Shown piece by piece: positions 16,620-24,493 of a DNA stretch of 32,353 nucleotides. The notes beneath the pieces are model-generated. The model did not search any database and was not told the DNA's origin. It saw only the letters and a program-made list of their open reading frames with translations. The position numbers and the translations under genes are program-made. The first letter of the stretch is position 1; every line of letters begins with the position of its first letter. This DNA is from a virus. The stretch covers positions 1 to 32,353 of IMG/VR virus record IMGVR_UViG_3300020733_000042. One strand, 5' to 3'.

Positions 16620-18158
16620 TTAGTCAACTTGGAACGATGGACTGTAAGACGTTGAGGTTGGGAGGATTCCGTTTCCAGCAGTCTTGTCCAGTGCAGCAGC
16701 AACGTTAGCCAAACGACCAATGTACTTAGGCGCACGAACAGCAAGCGTGGTGTCCGCAACGAATGCGAATGGCAGGCTGTCAGGTGATGCAGTAGTTGGG
16801 TAAACGCTAATAGGTTGCATTTCACGCACGAATGGACGAACGATGTAGTTCGGGTCACGTGACATGAGGTAAATGCTTTGCTCACCGTTTGAGGTAAGTG
16901 GCTTAAGGCCATTGTTGAAGTAAGAGTAAGACGCAGTAGGCGAAGCCTGTACGTTACTTCCGTTAGCAGCAACAAGAGTGGTTCCGTTGTCAACAATCTT
17001 AGTGGTAGCCCAAATGTTGCCTGTGCTGTCCAAGAATGATGCGTCAACAATTCCAAGAAGGGTTACTGTGGCGTTAGTGCCTGCAACTGTGTAGTTACGG
17101 TAAACCTTGTAGTGTGTTGGTTGTGAACCTTCTGGACCCGTTGGGGTTGAGAAAGTAAGAGCAACTGTTCCACTTGCGTCTGGAGTTGCAGTAGCAACAG
17201 AAGAAGCCTGGATTTCACCGAAACGAGCAATAACAGGAGCAACTTGGTAGTTAAGCGCAACTGAAGGAAGGCTTCCACCGGTTCCCTTAGTAGCAACTAC
17301 TGTGCCCATCTTGTTGGTACGTGGTGAAAGGAATGAAGTCTTAACAATTGGTACACCACGGTATGTAGGTACGATAAGACCGGCCTCAATTTCAACCTGG
17401 TCAACAAAACGCTGTTGGTTGACGAGCAACTGTGACAGACGGCTGTTGGCTGAAGGTGACATGAGGAACATCCACTCTGAGTTCTCAACTGGCTCTGCGA
17501 CGTTCGATTCAACGAGGTCAATGAGAAGGTCGAGGCTTCCGAGAGTAAGGCTGTTTCCGCCAGCGTCAATTGCGTTCTGGTCTACACCATCAACCCAAGG
17601 GTTGAATGTTGGAGCGCCCCATACAGAAGCACCACCGTAGTTGTCAATTGTTCCGCCGCCGATTCCCTGTGAAGGGCCGCCAGTAGATGCAGACGAGAAT
17701 GACGAAGCAATAACGTCAAGTCCGTCAAATTGTGGGTAAGCACCGTTCTGAGTAGGTGCACCAGCACCCCAAAGAATAGCGGTTTCCATGTCCCAGTAAA
17801 GACCGCGGGCAGCGCCCTCGATTTCACGGGCACGGAGGTCACCAATCAAGTCAGCCGTAACTGACTGTGAGTAACCGGTTACCGCACCAACGCTCTGGAG
17901 CAGACGAATCTGAAAGTTCTCCTGAGCGTAGTTAGATGTTGATACAGGTCGTGCACCGCCGTCAGTGACGAATCCGCCCTGAGGAAGCGTTGTACGCTTG
18001 TTGAAGTAGTAAACTGTTGAGCCCCACTTGACCGTAGGAAGCGAGCGTACTAGCGGCGCATAGCGGCGCTGGTATTCAAGCAATACTGGGTCAATCTGCT
18101 TCTGAACTAGTGCAGCAGCACCAGCAGCAGTTAAGGCCTCTTCCAAATCGTTAGCCAT
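16620..18158 (-). CDS. Major capsid protein with inserted Ig/FN3-like domain
   Basis: A 512-aa HK97-fold major capsid protein. N-arm: helix then PVLLEYQRRYAPLVRSLPTV. Typical features: RPVSTSNYAQENFQIRLLQS and VGAVTGYSQSVTADLIGDL (E-loop to spine), AREIEGAARGLYWDMETAIL (spine helix), then SEWMFLMSPSANSRLSQLL and GLIVPTYRGVPIVKTSFL (P-domain to A-domain). Residues about 315-405 interrupt the C-terminal part with an Ig/FN3-like module (ALTFSTPTGPEGSQPTHYKV, then YRNY, ending SPTASYSYFNN), after which the capsid fold resumes (EQSIYLMSRDPNYIVRPF). The insert probably projects from the capsid surface. It follows the protease-scaffold gene; SD AAGGAG. Confidence 0.9.
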   Translation of the reverse strand: MANDLEEALTAAGAAALVQKQIDPVLLEYQRRYAPLVRSLPTVKWGSTVYYFNKRTTLPQGGFVTDGGARPVSTSNYAQENFQIRLLQSVGAVTGYSQSVTADLIGDLRAREIEGAARGLYWDMETAILWGAGAPTQNGAYPQFDGLDVIASSFSSASTGGPSQGIGGGTIDNYGGASVWGAPTFNPWVDGVDQNAIDAGGNSLTLGSLDLLIDLVESNVAEPVENSEWMFLMSPSANSRLSQLLVNQQRFVDQVEIEAGLIVPTYRGVPIVKTSFLSPRTNKMGTVVATKGTGGSLPSVALNYQVAPVIARFGEIQASSVATATPDASGTVALTFSTPTGPEGSQPTHYKVYRNYTVAGTNATVTLLGIVDASFLDSTGNIWATTKIVDNGTTLVAANGSNVQASPTASYSYFNNGLKPLTSNGEQSIYLMSRDPNYIVRPFVREMQPISVYPTTASPDSLPFAFVADTTLAVRAPKYIGRLANVAAALDKTAGNGILPTSTSYSPSFQVD

Positions 18159-18207
18159 GGCTAATTCTCCTTATATATTTTTGGATAGGGGTTTGATAAT
18201 TAATTGC

Positions 18208-19047
18208 TTAGAAGCCGCGGTCGGCTTGAGCAAACTTTGCTGCGAAAAATGGAGAAGCACCCCATGTTTCGCTTTGAACCTTACGGAAATTGGTTGAAGA
18301 CATCTCAGCCAATTGACGTGGGTCCAATTCCTCCGACTCTGACAAGTCAGAGGCGTCGTTTCCTACGTAAGACGCTACAAGTCCCTTACGGAAAGTGGTT
18401 TGACCACTTCTGTAAGATTCAGTTGCGCTTTTCTTGGCTTCAGCAACGGCGGCAGTTGCAGCCGCAGCAGCGGCCTCTGCAACCATGGCTTGAACCTGCT
18501 CCATAGTAAATGTGTTTTCGTTCACGGTATTCTCCTGTGATTCGATAGATTCTTCTGCAGTTACTTCTTCGGCTGCTTCTTCAGCGGCAGGTGCTTCATC
18601 AGCAACTACTTCCTCAGGTGCAACTTCTGACTCAACTGCTTCAGGTGTTGATTCGACTGGCTTAATTGCAGCAGCAATAACTGCGGCAAGAGCCTGAAGG
18701 TCTGCGTCACTCAGCGTACGAGTAGCAGCGGTTTCAAGCGTTGCCTCTTCAGCCGGAGTTTCTACAGCAGTGACTTCATCTGCCACTTCCGTGGTGTTTT
18801 CGTCTGACACTTCTGTCTCCATTTCTTGAGTTGGGGCATTGTCGCTTGACTCTGCCTGTGGTACGGGGTCCCCACAAGTGGGGCAATACATGGCATCCTG
18901 CGGAGCAGTTGCTCCACAGTTACCACAGCCGAGCGCTTTTGCCGTCATTGAAGTTGGCAGTTGCGCTCCACACATGTGACAATGAATTGCGTCTTCGTAG
19001 CACTCAGTACCACATTCTGCGCATTCCATGTTGTTGTCGTTTGTCAT
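18208..19047 (-). CDS. Internal start: zinc-ribbon scaffold made separately within the protease gene
   Basis: In-frame ATG (Met375 of the long protein) is preceded by GAGGAAG 5 nt away (19053-19059), a good SD at the exact boundary before the first zinc ribbon. Translation here would give a 279-aa protein of two zinc ribbons plus the acidic scaffold without the protease, the logic of lambda Nu3 inside gene C. This is predicted from SD placement and domain boundary only. Confidence 0.5.
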   Translation of the reverse strand: MTNDNNMECAECGTECYEDAIHCHMCGAQLPTSMTAKALGCGNCGATAPQDAMYCPTCGDPVPQAESSDNAPTQEMETEVSDENTTEVADEVTAVETPAEEATLETAATRTLSDADLQALAAVIAAAIKPVESTPEAVESEVAPEEVVADEAPAAEEAAEEVTAEESIESQENTVNENTFTMEQVQAMVAEAAAAAATAAVAEAKKSATESYRSGQTTFRKGLVASYVGNDASDLSESEELDPRQLAEMSSTNFRKVQSETWGASPFFAAKFAQADRGF

Positions 19048-20169
19048 AATTTCTTCCTCTGGTCCCATGCCGCCAGCGTCACCGGTAGCGTCAACAGCGG
19101 ACCAATCTGGCTTAGAAAGGTAAATGTCACCATCGTCATCTGGGTCAATTGCGTGCATAGCAGCAATGGCACCAAAAGCAATACGATTAGCAACAAGCCT
19201 TAGTTTGTGAGGGTCATTTGTTTGACCACTAATGTTAATGGTATCGTAATCATTAACAAGAGAAATTGAAGCATATGCTTCTAGAATTTCTTGAAAATCG
19301 TCAGCAAGTTGTGCTTGTTCACTAACAATATTTACGCCATATTTTTTTGCTGCAGATTTAATGCGCGATTTGATTCGTGCAAGTTGTGCAGCAGTGTAAA
19401 AAGCGGCATTTTTAGGTTGGTTAATGTATGACCAGGCAGAGCGAACGTGTCCGGCTCCGTTAATTGGGTAACGCTTAACCTTATCTTTTTGATAACCAGG
19501 GTCAGCATAAGCAACATCGCCGTAAGGCTTAGATGTGTCTTTTTCAAAAATCTTGTTTACAGCGTCTTCTACTGCTTCTTCAACAGCATCACGAATAACA
19601 TCTGCCGCTTCAGAAGCAACTAGTTCTTCACTGCGAGAAACAATTTCAACTGTTTCAATTGATTCAAAAATTGAAAGTCGGTTGTGTGATTCAGAGAGCG
19701 CAGCGTATTGAATTTCTGCACCGTCAACGCCAGGACTGTTGGTGAAATCAATGCCATGAATGGCAAGGTCATCTGCTGTTGTTGCCTCATTACCATCTGT
19801 GTGGGTAATTGAGTAAGGTTCTCCGCGCCATTCTCCACGAATAGAAACGCCTTTAATAAACTTTCCAGCAGCAAGGTTTGCAACATCACGGCCGTGAGCG
19901 GTGTTTGCAATTTCTGCTTCAAATTGAGCAGAGCCGTCAGGAAGAAGTTTTACGTCTGTAATGCGACCAACTGTTGAAGTTGCATCGTCTTTAAAAGCCG
20001 CAGCGTGGCTAGTAGCCATGTTTAGAGGCATTCCTTCACCTGAGTCAAGGGCACTCTTCATTCGCTCTACAGCCTTAGCAATGTTTGCACGTGTATAAAG
20101 ACGGCGATTCTTGGAAAGACCTGGCTTTAGAAATACGCCACGAATAGTGGCTGCCTTAGTTGAGGCCAT
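18208..20169 (-). CDS. Fused capsid maturation protease, DUF6582-like domain, double zinc ribbon and scaffold
   Basis: A 653-aa multi-domain head-assembly protein. Residues 1-160 form a prohead protease: MATSH with candidate catalytic His55, the strand pair VGRITDVKLLPDGSAQFEAE, and GVSIRGEW with candidate Ser109. Residues 212-282 (YADPGYQKDKVKRYPINGAG, then HVRSAWSYINQPKNAAFYTA) match a DUF6582-like domain. Residues 383-432 hold two CxxC/CxxC zinc ribbons (C383, C386, C397, C400; C415, C418, C429, C432). Residues 440-600 are very acidic Ala/Glu-rich, like a scaffold, and 600-653 are a mixed tail. It lies between the basic protein and the capsid gene, as lambda C/Nu3-type genes do. Its promoter is at 20234-20263 and its SD is AGGAG. 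Confidence 0.85.
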   Translation of the reverse strand: MASTKAATIRGVFLKPGLSKNRRLYTRANIAKAVERMKSALDSGEGMPLNMATSHAAAFKDDATSTVGRITDVKLLPDGSAQFEAEIANTAHGRDVANLAAGKFIKGVSIRGEWRGEPYSITHTDGNEATTADDLAIHGIDFTNSPGVDGAEIQYAALSESHNRLSIFESIETVEIVSRSEELVASEAADVIRDAVEEAVEDAVNKIFEKDTSKPYGDVAYADPGYQKDKVKRYPINGAGHVRSAWSYINQPKNAAFYTAAQLARIKSRIKSAAKKYGVNIVSEQAQLADDFQEILEAYASISLVNDYDTINISGQTNDPHKLRLVANRIAFGAIAAMHAIDPDDDGDIYLSKPDWSAVDATGDAGGMGPEEEIMTNDNNMECAECGTECYEDAIHCHMCGAQLPTSMTAKALGCGNCGATAPQDAMYCPTCGDPVPQAESSDNAPTQEMETEVSDENTTEVADEVTAVETPAEEATLETAATRTLSDADLQALAAVIAAAIKPVESTPEAVESEVAPEEVVADEAPAAEEAAEEVTAEESIESQENTVNENTFTMEQVQAMVAEAAAAAATAAVAEAKKSATESYRSGQTTFRKGLVASYVGNDASDLSESEELDPRQLAEMSSTNFRKVQSETWGASPFFAAKFAQADRGF

Positions 20170-20233
20170 TTTCTAAATCTCCTAAATATTGATAGAAATA
20201 AAACCGGCGCCAATGCTGCCAAGTATATAATTT

Positions 20234-20263
20234 CTTATAGTTACATTAAACCACATCTGTCAA
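20234..20263 (-). promoter_or_regulatory. Sigma70-like promoter for the protease-scaffold-capsid genes
   Basis: On the minus strand a perfect TTGACA, 18-nt spacer and TATAAG (5 of 6). The predicted start gives a leader of about 55 nt. An inverted repeat ATCTGT/ACAGAT (20255-20276) brackets the -35 and could be an operator or the end of the upstream message. This explains the 108-nt gap. Confidence 0.6.
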
Positions 20264-20277
20264 TGTTTTAACAGATT

Positions 20278-20763
20278 TTATCTTGCGGTGTAAGTATGGC
20301 CGTGTCTGCGCCACTTTTTTACACCTTTAAATCGGTGAGCGCGTTTTGTTAAACGCTTTTTAAAACCAGAAGAATGAGTTGCTTTTCCCCATGCAGTTCT
20401 TTTATAAAAACGACCTGGAGAAATTTCTCCAATGAATTTTTTGTTTTTACCAGTAATAGTTGGTTTCTTAAGATGAACCTTTTTATGGTAAGACATGTAG
20501 CGAACACCAACGGTGCGTTGCTTTTGAAGTTGTATTTCACGCATGTTGTACATTTTTACAACGGCTGCGGTAGCGCGGCTTTTTTGACTTGATTTTACAA
20601 AACCCTTGTAAGGCGTAGAACCCGTGTGACGAACTTCACCTTTTTTAGCACGAGCCAATGCAAGGTTTGCACGTTCTGCTGCTAATTGTGCTGCGCTTTG
20701 GGAACCTGCTGGATATTTTTTGTGCAGTGCATAAGCACCAGCACGACCCATATAGTTTCCCAT
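20278..20763 (-). CDS. Small, highly basic head-module protein, unknown
   Basis: A 161-aa protein rich in Lys, Arg and His, with almost no acidic residues in the second half (KKPTITGKNKKFIGEISPG, then KKRLTKRAHRFKGVKKWRRH). I recognise no domain. The N-terminus (AAQLAAERANLALARAKKGE) is a short amphipathic helix. The charge suggests nucleic-acid binding, perhaps an internal head protein packaged with DNA or an ejected protein, but ribosomal-like mimicry or minor capsid roles are equally open. Encoded between the 47-aa gene and the protease, i.e. within the head module. Start ATG is two bases before the stop of the 47-aa gene. Confidence 0.72.
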   Translation of the reverse strand: MGNYMGRAGAYALHKKYPAGSQSAAQLAAERANLALARAKKGEVRHTGSTPYKGFVKSSQKSRATAAVVKMYNMREIQLQKQRTVGVRYMSYHKKVHLKKPTITGKNKKFIGEISPGRFYKRTAWGKATHSSGFKKRLTKRAHRFKGVKKWRRHGHTYTAR

Positions 20764-20764
20764 T

Positions 20765-20908
20765 TTAGCCTACTTCTTTGCTAACCAATGCTGCTGCTTT
20801 CGCAGCGGTAAGTCCAAGAAAAGGGATAACTGGTTCACCCTCGTTGTAGAATTCTTTACCATTAATGTAAATCGGTTCTACTTTTTCGTAATCGGGGTCT
20901 TCAGCCAT
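20765..20908 (-). CDS. 47-aa protein between portal and basic protein, unknown
   Basis: A short gene starting at an ATG that shares a base with the portal stop (TAATG) and ending 2 nt before the next ATG. Translation: MAEDPDYEKVEPIYINGKEF, then a Val/Pro stretch and TAAKAAALVSKEVG. The INGKEFYNEGEPVIPFLG segment looks like a small beta motif followed by a helix. Tight packing on both sides indicates it is real. Function unknown; a small head accessory is plausible. Confidence 0.7.
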   Translation of the reverse strand: MAEDPDYEKVEPIYINGKEFYNEGEPVIPFLGLTAAKAAALVSKEVG

Positions 20909-22452
20909 TAGTTTTCACTCTCTAGATTTTCTGATACAGATTCAGTTCCACCTGGAGCACTTTGTGCTTTCATTGGAATTGGTACTTGACCAGGTTTCTT
21001 AGGTCCACTGGACTTTTTTGTTGCTTTGTCTTTTGGAGACCTAGTTGTAGTGCCGCTTACCTTTGAACCAGGATTAGTGGTCGGTGTAACTGGGGCATTC
21101 ATTGTTTGACCTTGCATCTGAACAACCTGAAGGTTGGCCTTAGATAGAGCGTTAAGGTCTGACCATAGAACCATGTTCTGACGGTCAACAAGAATTGGGT
21201 CATCTCCACCTTCAATTGGTGGTTCGCCAATGTCTGCGCGTGCGCGGTTAATTGTCCATGAACCGTTACGAATACGTTGGTCACGAATCAATTCAATAAC
21301 TTCGTCATCTCGCCAGTCAACAACACCAAACTTAAGAGTCCATTCGGTAATTCCGTATGCTTGGTAAAGCAATGCAAATGAAAACTTTTCAAGAACAAGT
21401 TCTTGAATTGGTCCAACCGTGTTAACACGGAAAGTTTTGTCTTGCTGGGTGCCGGTTCCTCCCCCAAGGTTACCGGCTTCGATGACACCAACCTTTGAAG
21501 GTGGTACACCATACCCAGACAAGATTTCATCACGGCGCTGTTGAAGGGTGTTGAGCCAGTTATTAATCTGGTTAGTTCCCATTTCATTAACAATCGCTCC
21601 ACCCTTTGTTTCAAAAAGGTTACCGATGTTACGTGCACCAAGGTTTCGAGTTGCGTACTGTTGTTGAAGGCGCTTCATTTCCGATTCAGGAAGTGCAAGT
21701 GGCCAGTCAACGTGAGCACGCAGTGGGTCTCCGCGCTTCATCGTTTCTTTGATGAGTGCTGCGGTAAACAACCAAGAAGTAATAGGCAGAATGTTTTTCT
21801 GCGTTGGAGAAACACCATAAAGAGCATCTCCAGGTGAATCAAATTTAACGTGAATAATTTCGTTTGGTTTAAAACGTGCTTCACGATTTGTAGCGGTTTT
21901 TTGGTAATAGCCTTTAATTACACCGTGCTCGTCAGAGATTACAGTCATTGTTGTAGGGTCAAGTGGGTAAAGAGCCACTGGCTCTCCCATTACCCAAACA
22001 ACTTCAGTGAATGAGTCACCAAAAATAAGAAGGTCTGTAATAACAGCACGCATCAATTGACGAATGTCTTCTTTTGGATTTACATATTTAAGAAGGTCTT
22101 GTATTTTTTTAACTTCTTCAGGTGCTTCTGGAATGTCTGCACTTCCGTAAGCACTTGTTTCGTAATTAACTTCTAAGCCACCGGCAGTTGCAGTTCGTGC
22201 AATTGTGTCAATAGAAGCAGATGACCATGGACATGCAAGATACGCTTGAAGCAATTGTTGCATAAACGTTGAGCGGTCAAGAGTACCGGCAGTAACGTTT
22301 TCACCAGGATTAATTTCGTTTGTACCACCAATAGGTACGCCAGTAGCATAACCAGAACGCTTAGGACTGCTCTTTGGTCGGGCTTCTTCGATGTTAGCGT
22401 CATAGTTGGCGCCAACTTCCTGAAGTCCCTTTAAAAAAGAGTTAATAGCCAT
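20908..22452 (-). CDS. Portal protein
   Basis: A 514-aa phage portal directly after the terminase gene. Diagnostic segments: the N-terminal helix region CPWSSASIDTIARTATAGGL, the family's long helix plus beta element LMRAVITDLLIFGDSFTEVV, ALYPLDPTTMTVISDEHGVI with EIIHVKFDSPGDALYGVSPT (portal 'i.h.......yG.sp'), ATRNLGARNIGNLFE, and IEAGNLGGGTGTQQDKTFRV with the basic/Gln loop. It forms the dodecameric vertex for DNA packaging and neck attachment. The C-terminal 80 residues are Pro/Lys/Ser-rich and likely disordered. Length is typical. Confidence 0.92.
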   Translation of the reverse strand: MAINSFLKGLQEVGANYDANIEEARPKSSPKRSGYATGVPIGGTNEINPGENVTAGTLDRSTFMQQLLQAYLACPWSSASIDTIARTATAGGLEVNYETSAYGSADIPEAPEEVKKIQDLLKYVNPKEDIRQLMRAVITDLLIFGDSFTEVVWVMGEPVALYPLDPTTMTVISDEHGVIKGYYQKTATNREARFKPNEIIHVKFDSPGDALYGVSPTQKNILPITSWLFTAALIKETMKRGDPLRAHVDWPLALPESEMKRLQQQYATRNLGARNIGNLFETKGGAIVNEMGTNQINNWLNTLQQRRDEILSGYGVPPSKVGVIEAGNLGGGTGTQQDKTFRVNTVGPIQELVLEKFSFALLYQAYGITEWTLKFGVVDWRDDEVIELIRDQRIRNGSWTINRARADIGEPPIEGGDDPILVDRQNMVLWSDLNALSKANLQVVQMQGQTMNAPVTPTTNPGSKVSGTTTRSPKDKATKKSSGPKKPGQVPIPMKAQSAPGGTESVSENLESEN

Positions 22453-22467
22453 CTGGGTTGTCTTTCA

Positions 22468-23988
22468 TTAAAAGGGGCGGGCAAAGTCTCCTGCAAACAT
22501 ATCATTAAATCTAGGTTGAGGCAAGGATTTGGCATCCTCTTCTGTTGCTATCGCCATTGTTGGAGGAAGACCGGTTTTAAAAACAGCAGAATCTTCATAA
22601 ATAATAGGACGTGCGTAGTTACCAGCATACATGCAAACGTACCTAAGTGCGTCGGGAATGTGGTCATCTACGTTACGGGTTTCTGCGTCATCTGGCTTGG
22701 CCTGACTACGCGGAAGCGCTGGAATTTGCTCTACAAATTGAGGGCATTTGTCTTCAAAGACATGAAGCATAGGACATTTTTCCCAACCCATGCTTTTGTG
22801 TATTTCGCAAGGTGGGCCATCGTTAAGATATTGATGAACGCGAGACCAACCGTTAATTCGGTCGTTGTCTGCTTTCATAATTCCACAACCTTCAATTCCG
22901 TAAATATCGGCAATTGACATTGGAGTTCCACGGGAACCCCACATTGATGGGTCGGCAACACGAATAACATCGTATTCATTGTGAGTGCGTTCTGCTTCTA
23001 AAATCATTTTTGCTTGGTCGTCAGCATTGACGCCAGTAATGCAAAGTTCACGATAAACCCAAACACGACTGTCATTGTCTACAGCAATCCAAACAACCGC
23101 AAAAGGGTCTCTGAATCCGTAGTCAATTCCTGCATAACGTTGCCATTCTTTTGGCATTTCAAAAGAACGAACTACATGCTTTGAGTATTGCCATTGTTCA
23201 AAGAACTGGCCAACCATTGCATCCCAGTCACCGTCTCGCATTGCTGCGCGGCGACGAGGGTCTGGGATAGAGTCAAGAACAGCGTGATAACCTTCGTTAA
23301 CGTGAGGGTTATCTGTTACCTTTGCTTGAATAAAGGCTACGGAACGACTTCTTTTACTGTCACCAACCTGTTCCGTGTGGCGAACTTGTCCACGTCTGGT
23401 TGGGTTGATAAAACGGTCTTTTAAGTATTTGTGGCCTACACCACCAGGGTTGGTGGCTAGGCGCAAACCTATAACTGGTACCAATCTGCTACCTGAACGA
23501 AGACGCTCTTCAATATGTTGAATAACAGCAGGAAGCATTTGTGAGGCTTCGTCAATATAGAAAGCCTGATACTCACCACCAAGAATACGGGATGCGTCAA
23601 CAAGGTTTTCTGCGTATGTAAAGTTGATAACGGAACCGTTAGAAAATTTGAGAATTTTATTAGTGGTATTCCACTTTGCACCAAGTGCTTTTGCATAATC
23701 CCATTTAGCAAGTTGTGCTAAAAAAGATTCTTCAAGTTCTGGATAAGAACGTCGGAAACAACCGATACGCATTCCAGGAAAATTAGCAGCGTTCCAGAGC
23801 GCGTCCATTAAAAACGCAGCGGTCTTTCCACCACCAGCAGCACCACCATAAAGGATTGCATCAACTTTTTCTGCTGATGTTGCGTGAAATACTTCTTGAC
23901 GTTCGGTTGGAGTATATCCAAGAAGTCCAAAAACATCAACTGAAGGCGCTACAACTGAATCAGAAATAAACTGACCAAATTTAGCCAT
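22468..23988 (-). CDS. terL: Terminase large subunit
   Basis: DNA-packaging motor and headful/site nuclease, 506 aa. Residues 48-56 are the Walker A loop (GGAAGGGKT), with K55 and T56. Residues 143-149 (FYIDEAS) are Walker B with D146 and E147. ATNPGG near 178 is the coupling/motif III segment. The RNase H-like nuclease starts at GIDYGFRDPFAVVW (D289), continues through VADPSMW (D346) and ends with NVDDHIPDALRY, which supplies the third acidic residue. All expected motifs are intact. It starts one base inside the stop of the upstream 91-aa gene and precedes portal by 15 nt. No obvious small subunit is adjacent. Confidence 0.96.
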   Translation of the reverse strand: MAKFGQFISDSVVAPSVDVFGLLGYTPTERQEVFHATSAEKVDAILYGGAAGGGKTAAFLMDALWNAANFPGMRIGCFRRSYPELEESFLAQLAKWDYAKALGAKWNTTNKILKFSNGSVINFTYAENLVDASRILGGEYQAFYIDEASQMLPAVIQHIEERLRSGSRLVPVIGLRLATNPGGVGHKYLKDRFINPTRRGQVRHTEQVGDSKRSRSVAFIQAKVTDNPHVNEGYHAVLDSIPDPRRRAAMRDGDWDAMVGQFFEQWQYSKHVVRSFEMPKEWQRYAGIDYGFRDPFAVVWIAVDNDSRVWVYRELCITGVNADDQAKMILEAERTHNEYDVIRVADPSMWGSRGTPMSIADIYGIEGCGIMKADNDRINGWSRVHQYLNDGPPCEIHKSMGWEKCPMLHVFEDKCPQFVEQIPALPRSQAKPDDAETRNVDDHIPDALRYVCMYAGNYARPIIYEDSAVFKTGLPPTMAIATEEDAKSLPQPRFNDMFAGDFARPF

Positions 23989-24263
23989 TATCTAATCCAA
24001 GTAACCAAAGACCACGCAAATCCCATTATGCAACTAAACAAAAGGCAAAGCGCAATTGTTGTTTGCAAGACGGTGCGTGCTTCAAGAAATTTAATTTCTA
24101 CTGCTTCGCGTTGAAGAGCAAGGTCGTTGCTTTTTTCCATAAGCGCAACAGTTTTTTCGTACTGTTCATCACCAAGGATTTTACGTGCTTCAAGTTCGCC
24201 TTCACCTATAAGGGTGCCAAGGCTCTCAAAGATTTCCTCAATGTTATCGTCTTCGTTTTTCAT
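23988..24263 (-). CDS. Small protein with C-terminal membrane anchor, unknown
   Basis: A 91-aa protein. The first 60 residues form a charged helix (LIGEGELEARKILGDEQYEK, then TVALMEKSNDLALQREAVEI), likely coiled coil. A single hydrophobic segment (TTIALCLLFSCIMGFAWSLV) near the end predicts a C-terminal tail anchor followed by TWIR. Stop and terminase start overlap by a base, so it is translated with the terminase. Coiled coil plus anchor could suit a spanin-like, holin-like or membrane-docking protein, but nothing is diagnostic. Confidence 0.72.
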   Translation of the reverse strand: MKNEDDNIEEIFESLGTLIGEGELEARKILGDEQYEKTVALMEKSNDLALQREAVEIKFLEARTVLQTTIALCLLFSCIMGFAWSLVTWIR

Positions 24264-24464
24264 TTAAAACCTTAAGTGCTCTACATCTTCGTCGGACATT
24301 AAACGTCTTATAAACTCATCATGTGCCTCCCATTGGAGGTCTACTGGTAGTTTACGCAAGATTGCAACTTGCCAATTTTCAAAACCTAAATGATACAATT
24401 CTGCATCTGTAGGTACGCAATTACACACTTCATCAAGCGTACAATGATGGCGCACTATATCCAT
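24264..24464 (-). CDS. 66-aa protein, unknown
   Basis: Acidic small protein with cysteines at 8, 14 and 16 (HHCTLDEVCNCVPTD) and two helices (LPVDLQWEAHDEFIRRLMSD). The HHC...CNC cluster could bind a metal. No family recognised. It abuts the membrane protein gene. There is no SD upstream, but TATAGT lies six bases before the ATG, so the message may be leaderless. Confidence 0.68.
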   Translation of the reverse strand: MDIVRHHCTLDEVCNCVPTDAELYHLGFENWQVAILRKLPVDLQWEAHDEFIRRLMSDEDVEHLRF

Positions 24465-24469
24465 AAGAT

Positions 24470-24493
24470 TACTATACTATTCTAATATGTCAA
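24470..24493 (-). promoter_or_regulatory. Possible leaderless promoter before the 66-aa gene
   Basis: Minus strand TATAGT (24471-24476) ends six bases before the ATG at 24464, as expected for a leaderless actinobacterial transcript. A TTGACA is present (24488-24493) but only 11 nt upstream, so it is not a proper -35. The 10-mer TAGTATAGTA here recurs at 11622-11631. Confidence 0.35.

Noticed and set aside
21385-21402. GAACAAGTTC-like palindrome in the portal gene as a LexA box
   Set aside because: Spacing between half sites is wrong for the LexA consensus and it lies inside a conserved coding region.
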